Below are positions 21,801 to 34,206 of a DNA stretch of 64,000 nt, one piece after another. The stretch spans positions 72,339,035 through 72,403,034 of the forward strand of contig CM048844.1 in the NCBI GenBank assembly GCA_026545765.1. The letters run 5' to 3'. Below the pieces are notes generated by a model, which worked only from the letters and a program-made list of their open reading frames with translations, had not been told where the DNA came from and made no database searches. This DNA is from Plantago major. Its lineage: Eukaryota; Streptophyta; Magnoliopsida; Lamiales; Plantaginaceae. Made by a program: the position numbers and the translations under genes. Within the stretch, counting starts at the first letter, position 1, and every line of letters starts with the position of its first letter.

Positions 21801-23169
21801 TGATGGCATCCTTGACGGACCAAAATCTTTCCTCTTTTGTCGGATGTACTTAATCGAGGGATCCATGTTCAGACGGTGAACAGTAATCCTCGGATCTATT
21901 CCCTTCAGGTCATCGGTGCTCCAGGCAAACACATCACTGTTGTCTCGGAGACAAGCAATGAGCTTTATTTCCGCCTCCGCGTTCATCTTTGTTCCGATTC
22001 TTGTCTTCTTGTCCGGGCTTCCAACAACAATCTCAATTTCCTTGAGAGTTTCATGAGGCTCGATTCGCACAGTTCTAGGAAACTTCTCCTTCTGGCTCCC
22101 TACTCCAATCTGAGGATTCTCCTTTTTGGCCGGAAGAACAACTGGCGGGTCAGAGGTCAAAGTATTGTCACAAGACGGGGTGGACGCACTTCTTGTGGAC
22201 ATAATATAACATTCCCAAGCTTCACGGATGTTTCCTACCTCTTCTCCAATTCCGAAGGGAGTCGGAAACTTCATTCTGTTATGGAGAGTGGAGGAAATAG
22301 CTCGGAATTGATTGAGTCCCGGACGCCCAAAGATGGCATTGTAGTCAAAACTCCGGTCCACCACTACAAAACGGACTTGTTGTGTCACTCTTGCAGGGTG
22401 CGTCCCAAGTGAAACGTGAAGTATGACACTTCCTAAAGGACGGACGGTACCTCCTCCGAACCCTAATATGGAGGTGTTGACTCTCTCATATCGAATTCTT
22501 CCCAGATTCATCTGATCTATTGTCGATTTGGAGATGATGTTCGAGGAACTCCCCGTGTCTACCAGGATCTTGTTTACCCGATAAGTTGCGATGGTTAAAG
22601 AAACCACCAGCGGAACATCCAGATCGTCAATGTCTTCTCCTCCTGCCGTAGGAGGAGGGATCTCGCTATCATCAAAGGATATGGCGTTTGCCCCTCGAAT
22701 TGCTGGAGCAGCATACGATCTGTCATTTTTCCGGAGATTCTGAGCTGTCCGTTCTCTCGCGTTCCTACTATCGCCCCCGGTTGGTCCGCCTGCGATGGTG
22801 TTGATCACTCCGCTGTATGGAGCGTTCTCCATTTCAACGTCATCAGCGTACCTGTATGGGTGTCGGTCCGTCTGGCGAGATAGTTAGCGGAGGTGGCAAT
22901 GATAGCGGACGGGGTGGTGGTTCTGTAGCATTATCCTCCCTTCTTCGCTCCGTTCTATCGTGCCTGGAGGACTCATCCGCATAGATGTGCTCCTTTAGCT
23001 TGCCCTCTCTCACCAGGTGTTCAACCTTTGTTTTCAATTGGATACAGTCATCGGTCTCGTGACCTCGGCTCTTGTGAAACTTGCAATATCCTTTTGCATT
23101 TTTGTTTCTCCGATTATGAGATGGCTTCGGCCATTGGATATCCAGCTTCTTCTCAACAATGGTCGCCAA
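18831..23169 (-). pseudogene. pol: Element A Pol polyprotein
   Basis: Minus-strand order: a Zn-knuckle-like CKFHKSRGHETDDC at about 23,090; aspartic protease DTGSSSN (about 22,560); reverse transcriptase with YVDD at about 21,370-21,390; RT-linked RNase H (about 21,245-20,600); a second, archaeal-type RNase H with LEVDGSST and YTDSQLVEAQFSG (20,352-19,735); and integrase with a GGRT zinc-finger region, FDQWGIDIVGPF, and a C-terminal part ending at 18,831. Together these copy the genomic RNA and insert the DNA. The second RNase H marks the Tat lineage. Frameshifts occur near 21,290, 20,340, 19,700 and 19,290, and the integrase C-terminus is deleted. The RT catalytic motif is intact. Confidence 0.85.
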
Positions 23170-23272
23170 GATGTCGGATCTTGGTTTGTTGAGGCGAGTG
23201 TAGTCCGCGAATCTCCTTGGCGGACTCCTCTCTCTGTAAATACCTTTGTCTCTGTGATCCTTCTTTGGGTCA

Positions 23273-24726
23273 AACTTCCCCTGGCGTTGTTACGTTTGTT
23301 GGTGGCTCCTTTCCTTTCTTTAAACCGGCCCGGACTGGAACGTTCCTTCGATATTCCTCTCCATACATCACCTCCTCACAGATGTCGTCCAAGTGTTTCT
23401 CACTTCTTACCTCCTGGCTGGAAAGCTTCCTTCGGAGCTCGGAGTTGTAAGTATTAGCGTACAGGTGACGGACCCGTTCCTTAATACTGTGTGGCTCAAC
23501 TCGAAGAACTTCCGCGTGAAAGCGATCTAGGAAGGTCCTTAGATCCTCTTGCTCCCGCTGTATAACTTCTGCCAGGTGCTCGACGTACGCTTTCTTCTTT
23601 TCGACTTTCCAAACCGTCCCAGAAACTTGGAGGAGAAGTCCGCATATGACTTATCGACTTGTTCGGCAGGGCGGTGTACCAATCCATAGCCGTTCCGAAG
23701 ATAGTAGATGAGAACATAAGAGCTTTCGTGTTATCGCTCATTCCCTTGGAATCCATCTTGCTGTTATACCTCGTCAAGTGACCAACGGGACAAGTATCCC
23801 CATAATAGTATTCCAAGTTCGGAATCACCTGATCCGAGTTTCTGTTTCTTTCCTTCTCTCTCATGATGTCATCGCACAAGGGATTTGGTGCACTAGTAGT
23901 TATCTGCTCGTGGTCTTTTACCAGGCGTCCGAGATTCAGAATCCGGGCCTCCAAAGCCTTCTGCTGAGCGTAGATCTCGTCAGCAGTCATGATCTCTACT
24001 GTCCTCAGACGAACAGCTACATCTGCGGGGAGTTCATCTATCCGGACCACTGGAACAGTTTCTGCTACTTGATCTCTGTCGCTCGGAGGTGCTTGTCGCG
24101 GAACTCCTGGATGCCTATTATCCCCTTCTTAATACTCTCTCCTTCCGTTTGGGCTTCCTTCACCCCGAACTTGAGAGGCAGATGCCCGCCGGTCTAGAAG
24201 GTTTCGCAAATCCTCTTGAGGTGGCTGATTCCCTAACCTCTGTTGGATCGGACGTTGCCTGTTTCTCGATAATCTGCTCGCTGAGGCGAGTAGCCACTGG
24301 CGGAGTGGCTCGCTGAGGATGGGCATTGTTAGATCCCAGGCATCCTTGGATGATCGTGAGCAATCTATCAAACTGGGTCTCACTTAGTTCGAGGTCACTA
24401 GTGCGGACAATGCGACCATCGGGCATAGTGAACTGTTGACCTGTAGTGGGGCCTTGAGCTTCTGCCGGAGAAGCTCGTGCGACCCCTTCTCTATGGTCCA
24501 TAGGCACAACATTCTCAGGAACACTTCGGACTCCCCTGTGCGGAGCGTCTCTTCCTTCATCTGAGGATGGGCTGGCTGTGCGCCCATCGCTCGAATATCT
24601 CCTTCCAGCATTCCCTTCAGCCACAGTGGCTCTTCGTCCATGGGTGGGCGGACGTCCCCGTGGGCGTGGTGGTGGTGTTCCTACGCCTGCAGCACTAGTC
24701 CGCGTTGTCCGTCTTGTTCTTGCCAT
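23273..24726 (-). pseudogene. gag: Element A Gag
   Basis: It starts MARTRRTTRTS at 24,726, 37 nt inside the primer binding site. The basic N-terminus is rich in R, P and G. The conserved region (24,050-23,496) contains YYGDTCPVGHLTRYNSKMD and MDWYTALPN, typical of plant gypsy Gag, which packages the RNA. Element C has an alignable Gag with the same start MARTRRS. Frame changes near 24,200 and 23,600 break the protein. Confidence 0.75.
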
Positions 24727-24761
24727 CAGCTTAACTTAAACACGAAAACTTTTTGTAAAGA

Positions 24762-24779
24762 TTCCCACAGACGGTGCCA
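24762..24779 (-). other. Primer binding site of element A
   Basis: On the minus strand TGGCACCGTCTGTGGGAA begins 3 nt after the 5' LTR. It would pair with the 3' end of a host tRNA to start reverse transcription. Element C has the same 18 bases. I do not assign the tRNA. Confidence 0.7.
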
Positions 24780-24782
24780 AAA

Positions 24783-25718
24783 TGTTGAGGGGTAAAACCT
24801 CGAATACTAACTAAACTATTACAAGTAACCTAATCTAGGATCCGTCTCCTACTTGAAGTCCGAAGCAAGACTGGTCCGAGCTAGAGTACCTGAAAGGACT
24901 AAGTGGGGGGGGCTAGAATGGGTTGCCCGGATTGCATATGTCAATCCGGTAAGAGACTTTACTCAAGAGAGAGAGTTGGAAGCTCTCAATGTAATAGTTA
25001 TGAGGAAGGTTATGAAATCAAAAGTGTTTATCACTTAGGGATCCTCACTTTGATATTGCTTATCACTTGGGAATTGTGACTTGTGACTTACCTTAAGGTC
25101 TTGGACCTTGTGCTACTTTTATAGTTATCGTATGCTTGTGAGGTGGCTCACAAGATGATGCCAAGTGTATGCTTCAGATTTGGACTCCAATGCTACCTTT
25201 GGCCCATGGCCCATTAGTGAGTAGTAATCCAATACTAATCAATGGGCCTGTGAGGGTAGTTTGGACCTTTCCCTATGAAAGTCTTGTTTACGCATTTTGG
25301 GTCAGTGTAAGTTCCTCAGACGATCTGTATGCTTGGTTGATCGGCCTTGGGCAACAAGGTGCGGACACAAGTTCCACGGAAGTATCTCACTGGTTATGTT
25401 ATATACGTTTGGTCTTACTTTGATGGTGGCGTCCGAGATTCTCTCGTCCGGTCCGTTTAGCATCTTAGGACTGACAGTTTGTGGTACTTGGAAGGACCAT
25501 GTGACCTTTTGTCAGGTTCGGAAGTCATCCATCTAGCTTGGTCGGACCTAGGTGAAATGGCGTGCTGACTTGTAGATACTAGTTGACCTGAGATGGTTTC
25601 CTTTAAGTCGGACCATTCGAAGGTCGGACTAGCAATGAATAGGCTATCTCAGCCTTGATGCGATTTAGGACACGCTCTATGTCGCCCTTAACGGATTGGA
25701 CACATGTCCGTATCAACA
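24783..25718 (-). repeat. 5' LTR of element A
   Basis: 936 bp with TGTTGA/TCAACA ends on the outside, followed by ATTAT at 25,719-25,723. On the minus strand a CTATAAAAG box (near 25,120) would drive element transcription. Confidence 0.9.
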
Positions 25719-25968
25719 ATTATAATTCAAAAAACCTCTGCTTGACAAGGATTCTAATACTCTTTCTCAAATTTACAGTGTAGTTTAGATGGAAATGACA
25801 TGGGTTTTTCTCCAGAGGACTAGCTCAGGTTGAGATTTGTTGGAACTTTTAATTAAAGTGTGTTTAGTGTCTCTAATTACTCAATTCGGATTGAAGATGA
25901 ATGAGAAATTAATGCACAAATAGACCGCTTGTAATTATTAATACGAAGGTATTCATAATGATGGTGCG

Positions 25969-26197
25969 TTAAATTTCGACAATGTAAATGTAAATATATG
26001 GATAAAAAGGTGTGGAAGAAGAGGTTTGAATTAGGTACCTAATAGAACACCTTGAAAAGTTGTTGAGAAAGGAAAAGAATAATTGGCCAAAAAGTTAAAT
26101 TTCGACAATATAAATGTAAATATATGGATAAAAAGGTGTGGAAGGAGAGGTTTGAATTTGGTACCTAATGGAACACCTTGAAAAGTTGTTGAGAAAG
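25969..26197. repeat. 126 bp-period direct duplication
   Basis: Two copies begin TTAAATTTCGACAAT at 25,969 and 26,095, about 95% alike over roughly 103 bp, with a short unlike linker between. 25,724-25,968 is plain flank of element A with no gene. Confidence 0.75.
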
Positions 26198-27460
26198 TGA
26201 TGAGCTCAAATTATACTCTAGATAAACAACTAGAATGTAAGTTGTAATTGTAGATTAAAGCTTAACACGTGTTAGGTCTCTAGGAATTAATCAAGCTATG
26301 TAGCGGTGAGTAAATGATACTTGCAAGTAACAATGGTTTTGAAGATCGGTTTGTGTACTCTAACTAGATTAACTAAAGCAAAGATTAATGAATGAACAAT
26401 GAGAGAAGCGAATACAGTATATAGATCCAATTATGCTAATTCGAACTAGGGATAATCACTCATGCTTGTCACGGAGTTGTTGTACAGGAAAGCAATCAAT
26501 TCGATTCAAACGGTTATCTTTGAATGTTTAAAACTAGTGAAATCATGAGTCGTCAATTCATGATCCTCAACCATTGATAACCTTAGAAGATTTAAAACTA
26601 GTTCATCGAATTGAAGGTTTTACGAAGATTTAAGACTTTTCTAACTCACATGAGTGAAACGATAAACCCTAGAACGAATATGCATAATCTTCACATACTA
26701 CCGTACTTAGAGTTGTTTAGCTACTCATTATCATGGATTGCATGCTCATATTAATGGTGATAAACATAGATAACATACTCGCATACAATAGAAGACAATT
26801 CAATCGATAGAGATAAATAACGAATTGAACGAATAAAGCAATAGAGAAAAATACGAAGAATCAAAATGTAAGAATCAATAATCAATTGCTAACGAAGCTC
26901 CAAAGATGTCTCAATGTCAAAGTATGAATCTAGGAGCTTTTATGAAAAACTAGGTATACGAAGTTATTAGAAAGAAATCCTAAATCTAACATTATAAGGA
27001 AAACACAATTTTCCCGCAGAAGCAATCTCGCAACGGCGAAGTACAAATGCCGCGGCGAGTAACCTAATCGAAGATATATATCTAAAATATCGCAGCTCGC
27101 CACGGCGGATCAATCTCAATCTTCCTTCAGGATAATTGCTCTCGCAGAATGGGGCATGTGGTAGATGTACCCGCTTGGCGAACTATCTGATTTGGAGATA
27201 TGTTCCTTGCTTCCTTTATTCAACGAGGCGGTCTTCGAGAACACTTCGAACTTGTGATTCCTTCAATCGATTCACATCTAGCTAAGTCATCATTGCATCC
27301 AAAGCACACCTAGAAGACAAAAGCCTACAAAACACAAACAAGCAAACAAACATAAAAACGCCCTAAACTACTATATATAAAACAAGGATCAAGGACTAAC
27401 AAAAGACGGTAAAAAGGACCAAGGAGACACAATAATCAGTGCAGCATTGTTCACCTATGT
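26198..27460. other. Non-coding stretch, possibly an old LTR
   Basis: AT-rich sequence starting TGATGAGCTC with no reading frame of note. Composition and the TG start are compatible with a solo LTR or a non-coding retroelement, but I could not find a matching end or target duplication. Confidence 0.25.
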
Positions 27461-28449
27461 CATAACCTAGCCGTTTCTCTTGTTTTATTACGTCGTACTA
27501 GTTGTTACCGTTGCTGGCATTATAGCCGTTATATAACTTTCTTGAGCCCAATCCCCAATGTTGTAATTAGAATTCGGTCAAAACAATTGATATGCATCTC
27601 ATTATATGCTTACTGTTAGATTTTGGCCGTTTAATTCCATGAACATACAGGTATACATAACATACACACAGACTCAGCTCAGATTCAGTCGATTCTCAGC
27701 AGACAGCATCGCTACTCTCCTTAATCTTCAACTTGGCCTGGACAATTAGGTCAATTTCTAATATCTTCTTTGATTATGTTCTCAATTTATTCCGTTATTT
27801 TCAGAACCATTATAACAAAGTATGTTGATTATTGGAGAATTCAATTAAATAACTGAAGAATTCAGATTTTTATGGATCCTCTTCTTTCTCGAAAATTCTT
27901 CATCATATTTATACCTGCAGGTCTAGACTCTTCGTAGAATACCTTAGTACGTATATTATTTACAAGTTACAACTCTCTCATACTTATATATAGCTAGTCA
28001 TACATATCTTTTTTGGTTAAAATAATTTTCAAGCAATTAGTATACTTAATTAAGATTGTACCCCGTTCCCTGTTATTTCTTTGGAGAATGGTGATGGATG
28101 ATTGATATGGATAACATACTCATAGAGTTTGTGTACGCAACTTTTTACTCTTTCTTACAAGGACTCCAACAAAACTGATGTTCAAAAAGACCTGCTTTAG
28201 AGTCAAATAGCTAATTAAAATTTCATATTCCATATTATCTTTATCGACTGCAGATATGTGTAGCCTACTTCTTTAACCGTACATTGATTTCTTTTCCTCA
28301 CTGATTTTTACTAGAGGTTTTAACTTTTTAAGTGTTTTTCTTTTCATTATCAATTTTTGCACCATATTCTTAGGCTTATACTAAATCGAACGAATAGTAG
28401 GATTCATGTAGAGTGATTATACTACAATCTTGCATGATTTCAGGTAGAT
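27461..28449. other. Upstream region of the F-box gene, no gene seen
   Basis: AT-rich DNA with no convincing frame. A splice-acceptor-like TTGCATGATTTCAG at 28,430-28,443 just before the first ATG of the F-box gene suggests a 5'-UTR intron here. Confidence 0.4.
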
Positions 28450-30860
28450 ATGATGTCTAAAAAGTTGACATGTAAGAAACCTCATGCTGCCAATGACGAA
28501 TGTCAGGTGCATATGGCATCCAAAAAAGATAAGCGTAGTAAAAATGTCATGTTGGCGATTTGGAAAATGAGGTGGATGTGCCAGTAGAAAATTGAAAAGC
28601 AAGAAATCTCAGGTTGCCAATGTTGAACATGAAGTGGATATGCAATCGAAAAAGTGAAACGTAGTAAGAAACGTCATGTTGGCAATGTGGAAGATGAGGT
28701 GGATATGCAATTGGAAAAATTGAAAAGCACGAAATCTCAGGTTGCCAATGTTGAAGGTGAGGTGGATATGCCTTCGAAAAAAGTGAAACGTAGTAAGAAA
28801 GGTCATGTAGGCAACGTGGAAGATGATGAAGATCGGTTAACTAGTCTTCCTGACAGTTTAGTAGCTCATATATTGTCCTATTTGTGCACCCGTGATGCTA
28901 TTCGGACAAGTACCTTGTGCAGGGAATGGAAAGACAAATGGGCCTTGTCCTACACTGTTAACGTGAATGATTACAATAAAGAGATTAGCCCTCGAACTTT
29001 TTGTAACATAATGGATAGGATACTTATCTCTACAGGGCTGAAGCTCAGAAATTTTCGTCTCAATGTCGTGGAAAAAAGTACTCAAGTCGTCTGCAATTGT
29101 GGATTTCTACTGCTTTGACACATGATCTTGAGAGTTTTATATTCTTTGTGAGGAGTATACCAACTGAAGCCCGCATTGTCTTCCCCAGGAGCCTTATCAA
29201 TGGCACTTCCCTGCAAATACTGAAGTTGGCAATAGAAATGTTTAATATCCAAAAGCATGATGACCTTGAATGTTGCGACGCACAACTTTGTTCCTAGGCT
29301 GACTATCTTGGATCTTACAAATTTGGTAATTGAACTGAATGGCGGAGATAGTAGCAGCATTGTGACATTCAAGTTTGTTGTCCTAAAGGAGTTGGAACTA
29401 ATGAATACCAAGTGGGTGAATGTGAAGTCAGTTGAAATATATGCTCCTTGTCTAACTAGATTGAAATCCATTATGTATAATACACAGCTACCTGACTATT
29501 CCATTGTGGTAGATGCTCCTATACTTACTATGTTTGAAATTGGTGATTATAACATTAGGATTTTGAATGGAAGTTCAGTTACTTGTGCACGTATTACTGT
29601 TGGAGATGCAATAGTCGAAGAATATGAATATGTGGATATGGATCCTCAGTTGGGTATAAGAATTGGATTACAAATACGGAATCTATTCAAAGAGTTCACT
29701 GGTCTCGAAATTTTGAATATTCAGAACTCCTTAGCATATGTTACTGCTCCGGTTAGTTACATTACATACACCTCAATCCATCATTTCAATTTTTAAAGTC
29801 GATCGCTACTTTTTTATTCTTAATTTCTTGTCAGTGTTCATTACAAGCACGGAATGCATATGTTAGATTCTTGTTTTCTCTTTAACCATATATACTATAC
29901 TTTATATACACACACCTAGTTATTCTAATTGATCTTTATCTTATATTTTGTACCCAGGTTGAAACTGCTCTTTACCGTTTTGATCATCTGAGAGAACTAA
30001 CTGTAATGACGTGTGATAATAATAGAGTTGGAGATCTATTTCAATTACTTGATGCAGCACCAACACTGAAATTCTTGTCAGTAAGCGTGGTAAGATCTGT
30101 TTTTCCCTTCATATTTATTTTCTTTCTTTTTTACCTTTTTTTTCTCTTCTGAAGAATAATTGTGAAAATGAGCAAGTCTGGGAAAGACGGTCTTTCCTTA
30201 GTTAAGGAAAAAACAGATTAATCTAGTGTTCTAATATATTACTTTTAACTAATGATTATAATATATATTTGAGGGCAAGTCTTGTGTTAGACATAACCAT
30301 ATAAACATAGATGTTTTGATTCTGACGTAGTATTTGTTTGTAACCATTGATGGTCTAACACAAGATTTCACAGAGTCTTTGGAGAGAATTGTATAAATGA
30401 GATACCTGAAAGATGGATTGATGATCTTAAATTCTTAATTATATGTATAATGTTTTCATCAATACTAATAAATATTTATGAGTGGACATTTTATATCATT
30501 TTCTACGTATATATCAATATGTTATAGTAAAACTTTTAATGATTTTGTTATAATTGTAATGTTTATCCGTCCTTCATTGGCCTTTGTTTTGTCCTGAGTT
30601 AGGCTGGATTGGAACGTTTTGATGACGAAGAGGAGGAACATGTGCCAGCTTGTATTGTATATCACTTGGAGGAAGTAAAACTTAGATATTTTGGTTGTGA
30701 AGGACCACAATATAATTTGGCAAAATTTTTCATGTTGAATGGTGAAAAGCTGAGGAAAATTCATGTTTCCTCAATCCTGCGTTGCAAAGATCATATTAGA
30801 AGAAAATTATCAAAATTTCCGAGGACTTCACCTTGTTTAACAATATCCGTATGCCCTTAG
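28450..30860 (+). pseudogene. F-box/LRR/FBD-type gene, three exons, frameshifted
   Basis: The basic repeated N-terminus is followed by an F-box (LTSLPDSLVAHILSYL, about 28,835-28,950), a leucine-rich stretch with LKELELMNTKW and VKSVEIYAPCLT, and an FBD-like end with KLRKIHVSS. Such proteins are substrate-binding parts of SCF ubiquitin ligases. Exon 1 runs to 29,751 (donor CCG|GTTAGT), exon 2 is 29,958-30,089 (acceptor TACCCAG, donor GTAAGA), exon 3 is 30,603-30,860 (acceptor GAGTTAG); all junctions are phase 0. Frameshifts lie near 28,540, 28,600-28,650, 29,100 and 29,270. The final TAG uses bases of the neighbouring transposon insertion. It is probably a pseudogene unless the indels are sequencing errors. 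Confidence 0.7.
28456..28830 (+). repeat. 60 bp coding minisatellite, about 20-residue basic units
   Basis: About six degenerate units alternate between forms such as VKRSKKRHVGNVEDEVDM and LKSTKSQVANVEGEVDM. Each unit has a KRSKK-like basic patch and an acidic half. The patches resemble nuclear localisation signals. Indels here break the frame in the first units. Confidence 0.75.
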
Positions 30861-32088
30861 GCTCTGTTTGGTTACAATGGCTTTGGTCTTCAAAAGTGGT
30901 CCAGAAATACAAATCCGGATTTGTACTTTGGACTTAAATCATGGTTTTTTTGGCCTTTAGATTCAATTTGGTTGGTTTTTTGTTGTGGTGTTTTGGCTTT
31001 GTATGATGGTTGAAACCCAAATTCATCTCCCATTTTGTTTTGATTTGTTTAGTTTTGGAACGATTTCAAATTTATTTTAATGTTGAAAATGTGTTTTGTT
31101 AAAATTATTTTATCGAATATTCGTAAGGTTCACTGTTCATAAGGTATATTCCGAAACAAGTTTTTTATGAAAATAGTTGGTGCGATTCATTTTGATTGAT
31201 ATTGTTATTTTTAGTTCACATGAAAAAGTACGAACATGGATATTTAATTGTAATATGAATTGATATTCTAGTTAAAAACACACGAGTTAATTAGTGGGAT
31301 TGAAATTACATTTTTTTTTTAATTATCGAACCAAATGATGAAATGTGTAGAATGCAATTGTACGAAAAAACTAGATGTAGGTGGGTAAAAGTAGGAATTG
31401 AAATAAACAAAGGAGCTTATAATTTTAGAAATGTAACATAGGTACTAGTCGCATTGTCTCCTGCTCCGGTTCCCCTTGAGTAGTAGTAGTAATGTAGGTT
31501 TAATTATGTTGTAATTTGCTAGTTAATCATGTTAGGTTGTTCAAGAAACGCACTGTTATTTGAGTCAGTTGAGTACGTATGTACTTTAATTTTATTTTAA
31601 TTATTACTCTACGTAGATCAAATGTTGGATGTTAATTAATTACAATTAGTACTTTAATTACGTCGTTATAATATAATCATTCAGTTTGTTTATACTAGAT
31701 TACCAAGAATGAAATGAGCATATAAGAATGTCCCTTTATTTATAATATTAGAAATGTAACATAGTCACTAGTTAATTATTATATTTTGGACTATTCTTAT
31801 TCATTCCACTATTCATGTGGCCTTGACAATAATAATGAAAAGAAAAGTAAATGCTCATGATGGGCTGAATTGAGTGGAAATGTGAGGTGGAATTGGACTT
31901 GGAGCCAAAGCCCAACAGTTGGCCTGGATTTCATTAATCCGGATTTCGTTGCCACGTAGATAATTTCGACCAATCACGTGCAAGCCCGAATTTGACCCCC
32001 CAAATCTCAAACGAAAAATGCTAAACAAACTCGATTTTTTGGACATAGATCCTCTGTAAGGCTGGATTTGGGTGAACCAAACGGAACC
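30860..32088. mobile_element. PIF/Harbinger-like non-autonomous DNA transposon
   Basis: The ends are GGCTCTGTTTGGTT and, inverted, GGTTCCGTTTGGTT (12 of 14 bases alike). TTA lies on both sides (30,857-30,859 and 32,089-32,091), the target duplication typical of this superfamily. At 1,229 bp it has no transposase frame. It abuts the F-box gene, and its right end is copied again at 34,462. Confidence 0.7.
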
Positions 32089-33356
32089 TTAATACTTTAT
32101 AGTTTTACTAATTCTTGTAATATAACCAAGTACCCAATACAGTTTTGCTTGATCTTGCACTATTGAGTAGTACTTCATTGAGTAATTTTCATCCAATATT
32201 ACATCATTGAGTATCTTTTTTATGCTTATAACTATTTAAAATGTAAAAAATATGAGTTATTTTTTATGAATATGCTTTGAAAGGGTTATAATCCAACCTG
32301 AACACATTTGGGATCAAGCAGTTTGACATATATCTATTGGCTTTTTTGTATTTGTGGTCCAATTTTTGTCCATCCATTCGAATGACCACATTTTATGGCC
32401 TCATTCAATCACATGCACTGCCTTTCATTTACATGCATACCTGTTGCTAACAGGCCTATTTTGGGGTTATTTTTATCTATTGGCACATAGGCCTAAACTT
32501 TAGCTAATATTATGCTATAGCCCCTGCACGTGACATACTTCTCATATCTCACTGTCTGCAAACACTGTTCACTGCGGCCCGTACAGAATTGGTAGGAATT
32601 GACCCCACATTCTCATTGAGAATCAAAATTACACTACCACTCAATCACAAAACATAATTTGACAATATTCCATTGAAATACGCATATCATTACTACTTCC
32701 GGAGTAAAATATTTCAAAAAAAATAATTATTTTTTTTTCATTTTTCGGGGCGGACCCCGGGCTATAGCCTTGTTAGCCCCAAACGTGGGTCTGCCCCTGA
32801 GTGTGTACACACACCCACCATTGATGATCAAAGCACTCCAGCTCCTTCTCCCGTCTTCGTCAATCAACAGCTCCGCCACATGCATCCCCGCCTTCAGCCA
32901 CCGTTAATCTAGCACTCCGCCTACGAGATCTTTTGCCACTGCCTCCTCTAAATCCCTCACTTACCACAACTCGAATGGTACCACTCCCAATTACAATTCC
33001 CAATTACCTTAATTCAGATTCTCTGCTACAGCTTCGAAGATGGAGAAGTCTTTTGGGGATGAGATCCACGTCTTCCAAGCTGAGGTCTGATCTCAATGAA
33101 GAACCAGTCTATGGAGCAGAGGATGATGAGGTCGAAAAAATTGTGCTGGCAAAGAGAAACATGACAGGTTGTTGGTATCCAGGTAAATTCATGTGCCCGG
33201 TAACTCTTCCATGCCTTCCTCTACTCGCTAGATTGATCAAGTATATTAGCACTTTAGTACACTACTGCCATTAGATGATTGATATAGTGTGGTGACAATT
33301 TTGTGAGTTATCTTGAATCGATGTTTTTTTGGTTCATGTTCTCAAGTCTGCATGAT
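32060..33356. repeat. Segmental duplication, first copy
   Basis: 32,060-32,868 recurs in direct orientation at 34,462-35,230, and 32,878-33,356 recurs inverted at 35,231-35,711. The first part includes the last 29 bp of the PIF-like element and its TTA, so the transposon was present before the duplication. Confidence 0.8.
32933..33274 (+). pseudogene. Captured exon-like ORF, unknown (first copy)
   Basis: The frame contains LRRWRSLLGMRSTSSKLRSD and LAKRNMTGCWYPG, followed by a donor-like CCAG|GTAAATT at about 33,181. It looks like a first exon of a host gene. The inverted copy at 35,315-35,731 keeps the frame with few changes and has a longer N-terminal end. I do not recognise the protein. 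Lack of further exons points to a captured or orphaned fragment. Confidence 0.4.
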
Positions 33357-33615
33357 TATAACTAAACAAAACTATGAACGTCAAGTCTCTAAATTTGTTT
33401 CGGTATTTTGTGGAAGCAACAAGCTGGACTGAAACAATCCAACTAATATTAGTTATCTGCATCTATTTCATGCTTGCTTCTACTTGTAAAAATTATTACG
33501 CATCCATAAAGACTTCAGTTTTCATTTGGTTAAGCTACCATTAGTTGATTAAAATAGTGGCAACAATTTTATGAGTTAGCTTCAACCTGAGCATTCGCCT
33601 TCATGTCCTTAAGTA
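33357..33615. other. Intergenic, nothing seen
   Basis: AT-rich DNA between the duplicated segment and the transposon terminus, without frame or repeat that I can support. Confidence 0.4.
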
Positions 33616-34205
33616 GGGCATGGCTAATATTAGTACCGTCGCACTGTACTAACAATAGTACACCCCTTTAAACCGTTAGATCAACTTTTGATTCAATCTC
33701 ATCCATTGGATTATTTTTTATGATAAGGGGCGTCGCACTATCGCATAGTAACGTTGTGTGATGTCGCATTATAATAAAATAAACATCTTTGATTATTAAA
33801 TGTTATTTGATTATATTAAAATAATTATTTCAATATATTATTAAAATTATTTTCTATCTCCTCCATTGACCGGAATCCGGCAACCACCTTAGCCACCACC
33901 GGAGTTCGGCGACCACCTCAGTCACCTCCAGAATCCGGCAACCACCTGAGCACACCGGAATCCGGCGACCACCACCAAAATTCGGCAACCACCTCAAACA
34001 CACCGAAATCTGACGAGAACCTTAGACTCCACCGGATCCACTGAAATTCCAAACCCAGTATGAAAAATCGACGAGTTTAGATGATTTATCCGACATCAGT
34101 AGCCATGGCTGGACTCTGCAAAAAAACTCAGTACGTGATGCTGCAGCAATGTTACCATTATGATGTAGCATTTCTTTTGTGATGTGTATCATCTTCATGG
34201 GCTTC
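33616..34205 (+). mobile_element. Truncated end of the same DNA-transposon family as 7,230
   Basis: It starts GGGCATGGCTAATATTAG with TGTACTAACAATAGTACACC following, then AT-rich DNA, then a minisatellite of CGGCAACCACC/CCGGAATCCGG units (33,868-34,010). The order matches 7,230-7,640. No opposite terminus is found; it is cut off by the integrase fragment. Confidence 0.45.
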
Positions 34206-34206
34206 C

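Larger units (their letters stand above)
12131..25718 (-). mobile_element. Element A: complete Tat-type Ty3/gypsy retrotransposon
   Basis: Read on the minus strand it shows 5' LTR, primer binding site, gag, protease, reverse transcriptase with RNase H, a second archaeal-type RNase H, integrase, antisense genes, polypurine tract and 3' LTR. Both ends are flanked by ATTAT (12,126-12,130 and 25,719-25,723), so it is a genuine single insertion. The extra RNase H and the antisense ORF region between pol and the 3' LTR are hallmarks of the Tat lineage. Several frameshifts suggest it is no longer autonomous, though some may be sequence errors. Confidence 0.9.

Noticed and set aside
26198-27460. Possible solo LTR starting TGATGAGCTC
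   Set aside because: No matching CA end or target duplication was found; listed only as non-coding.
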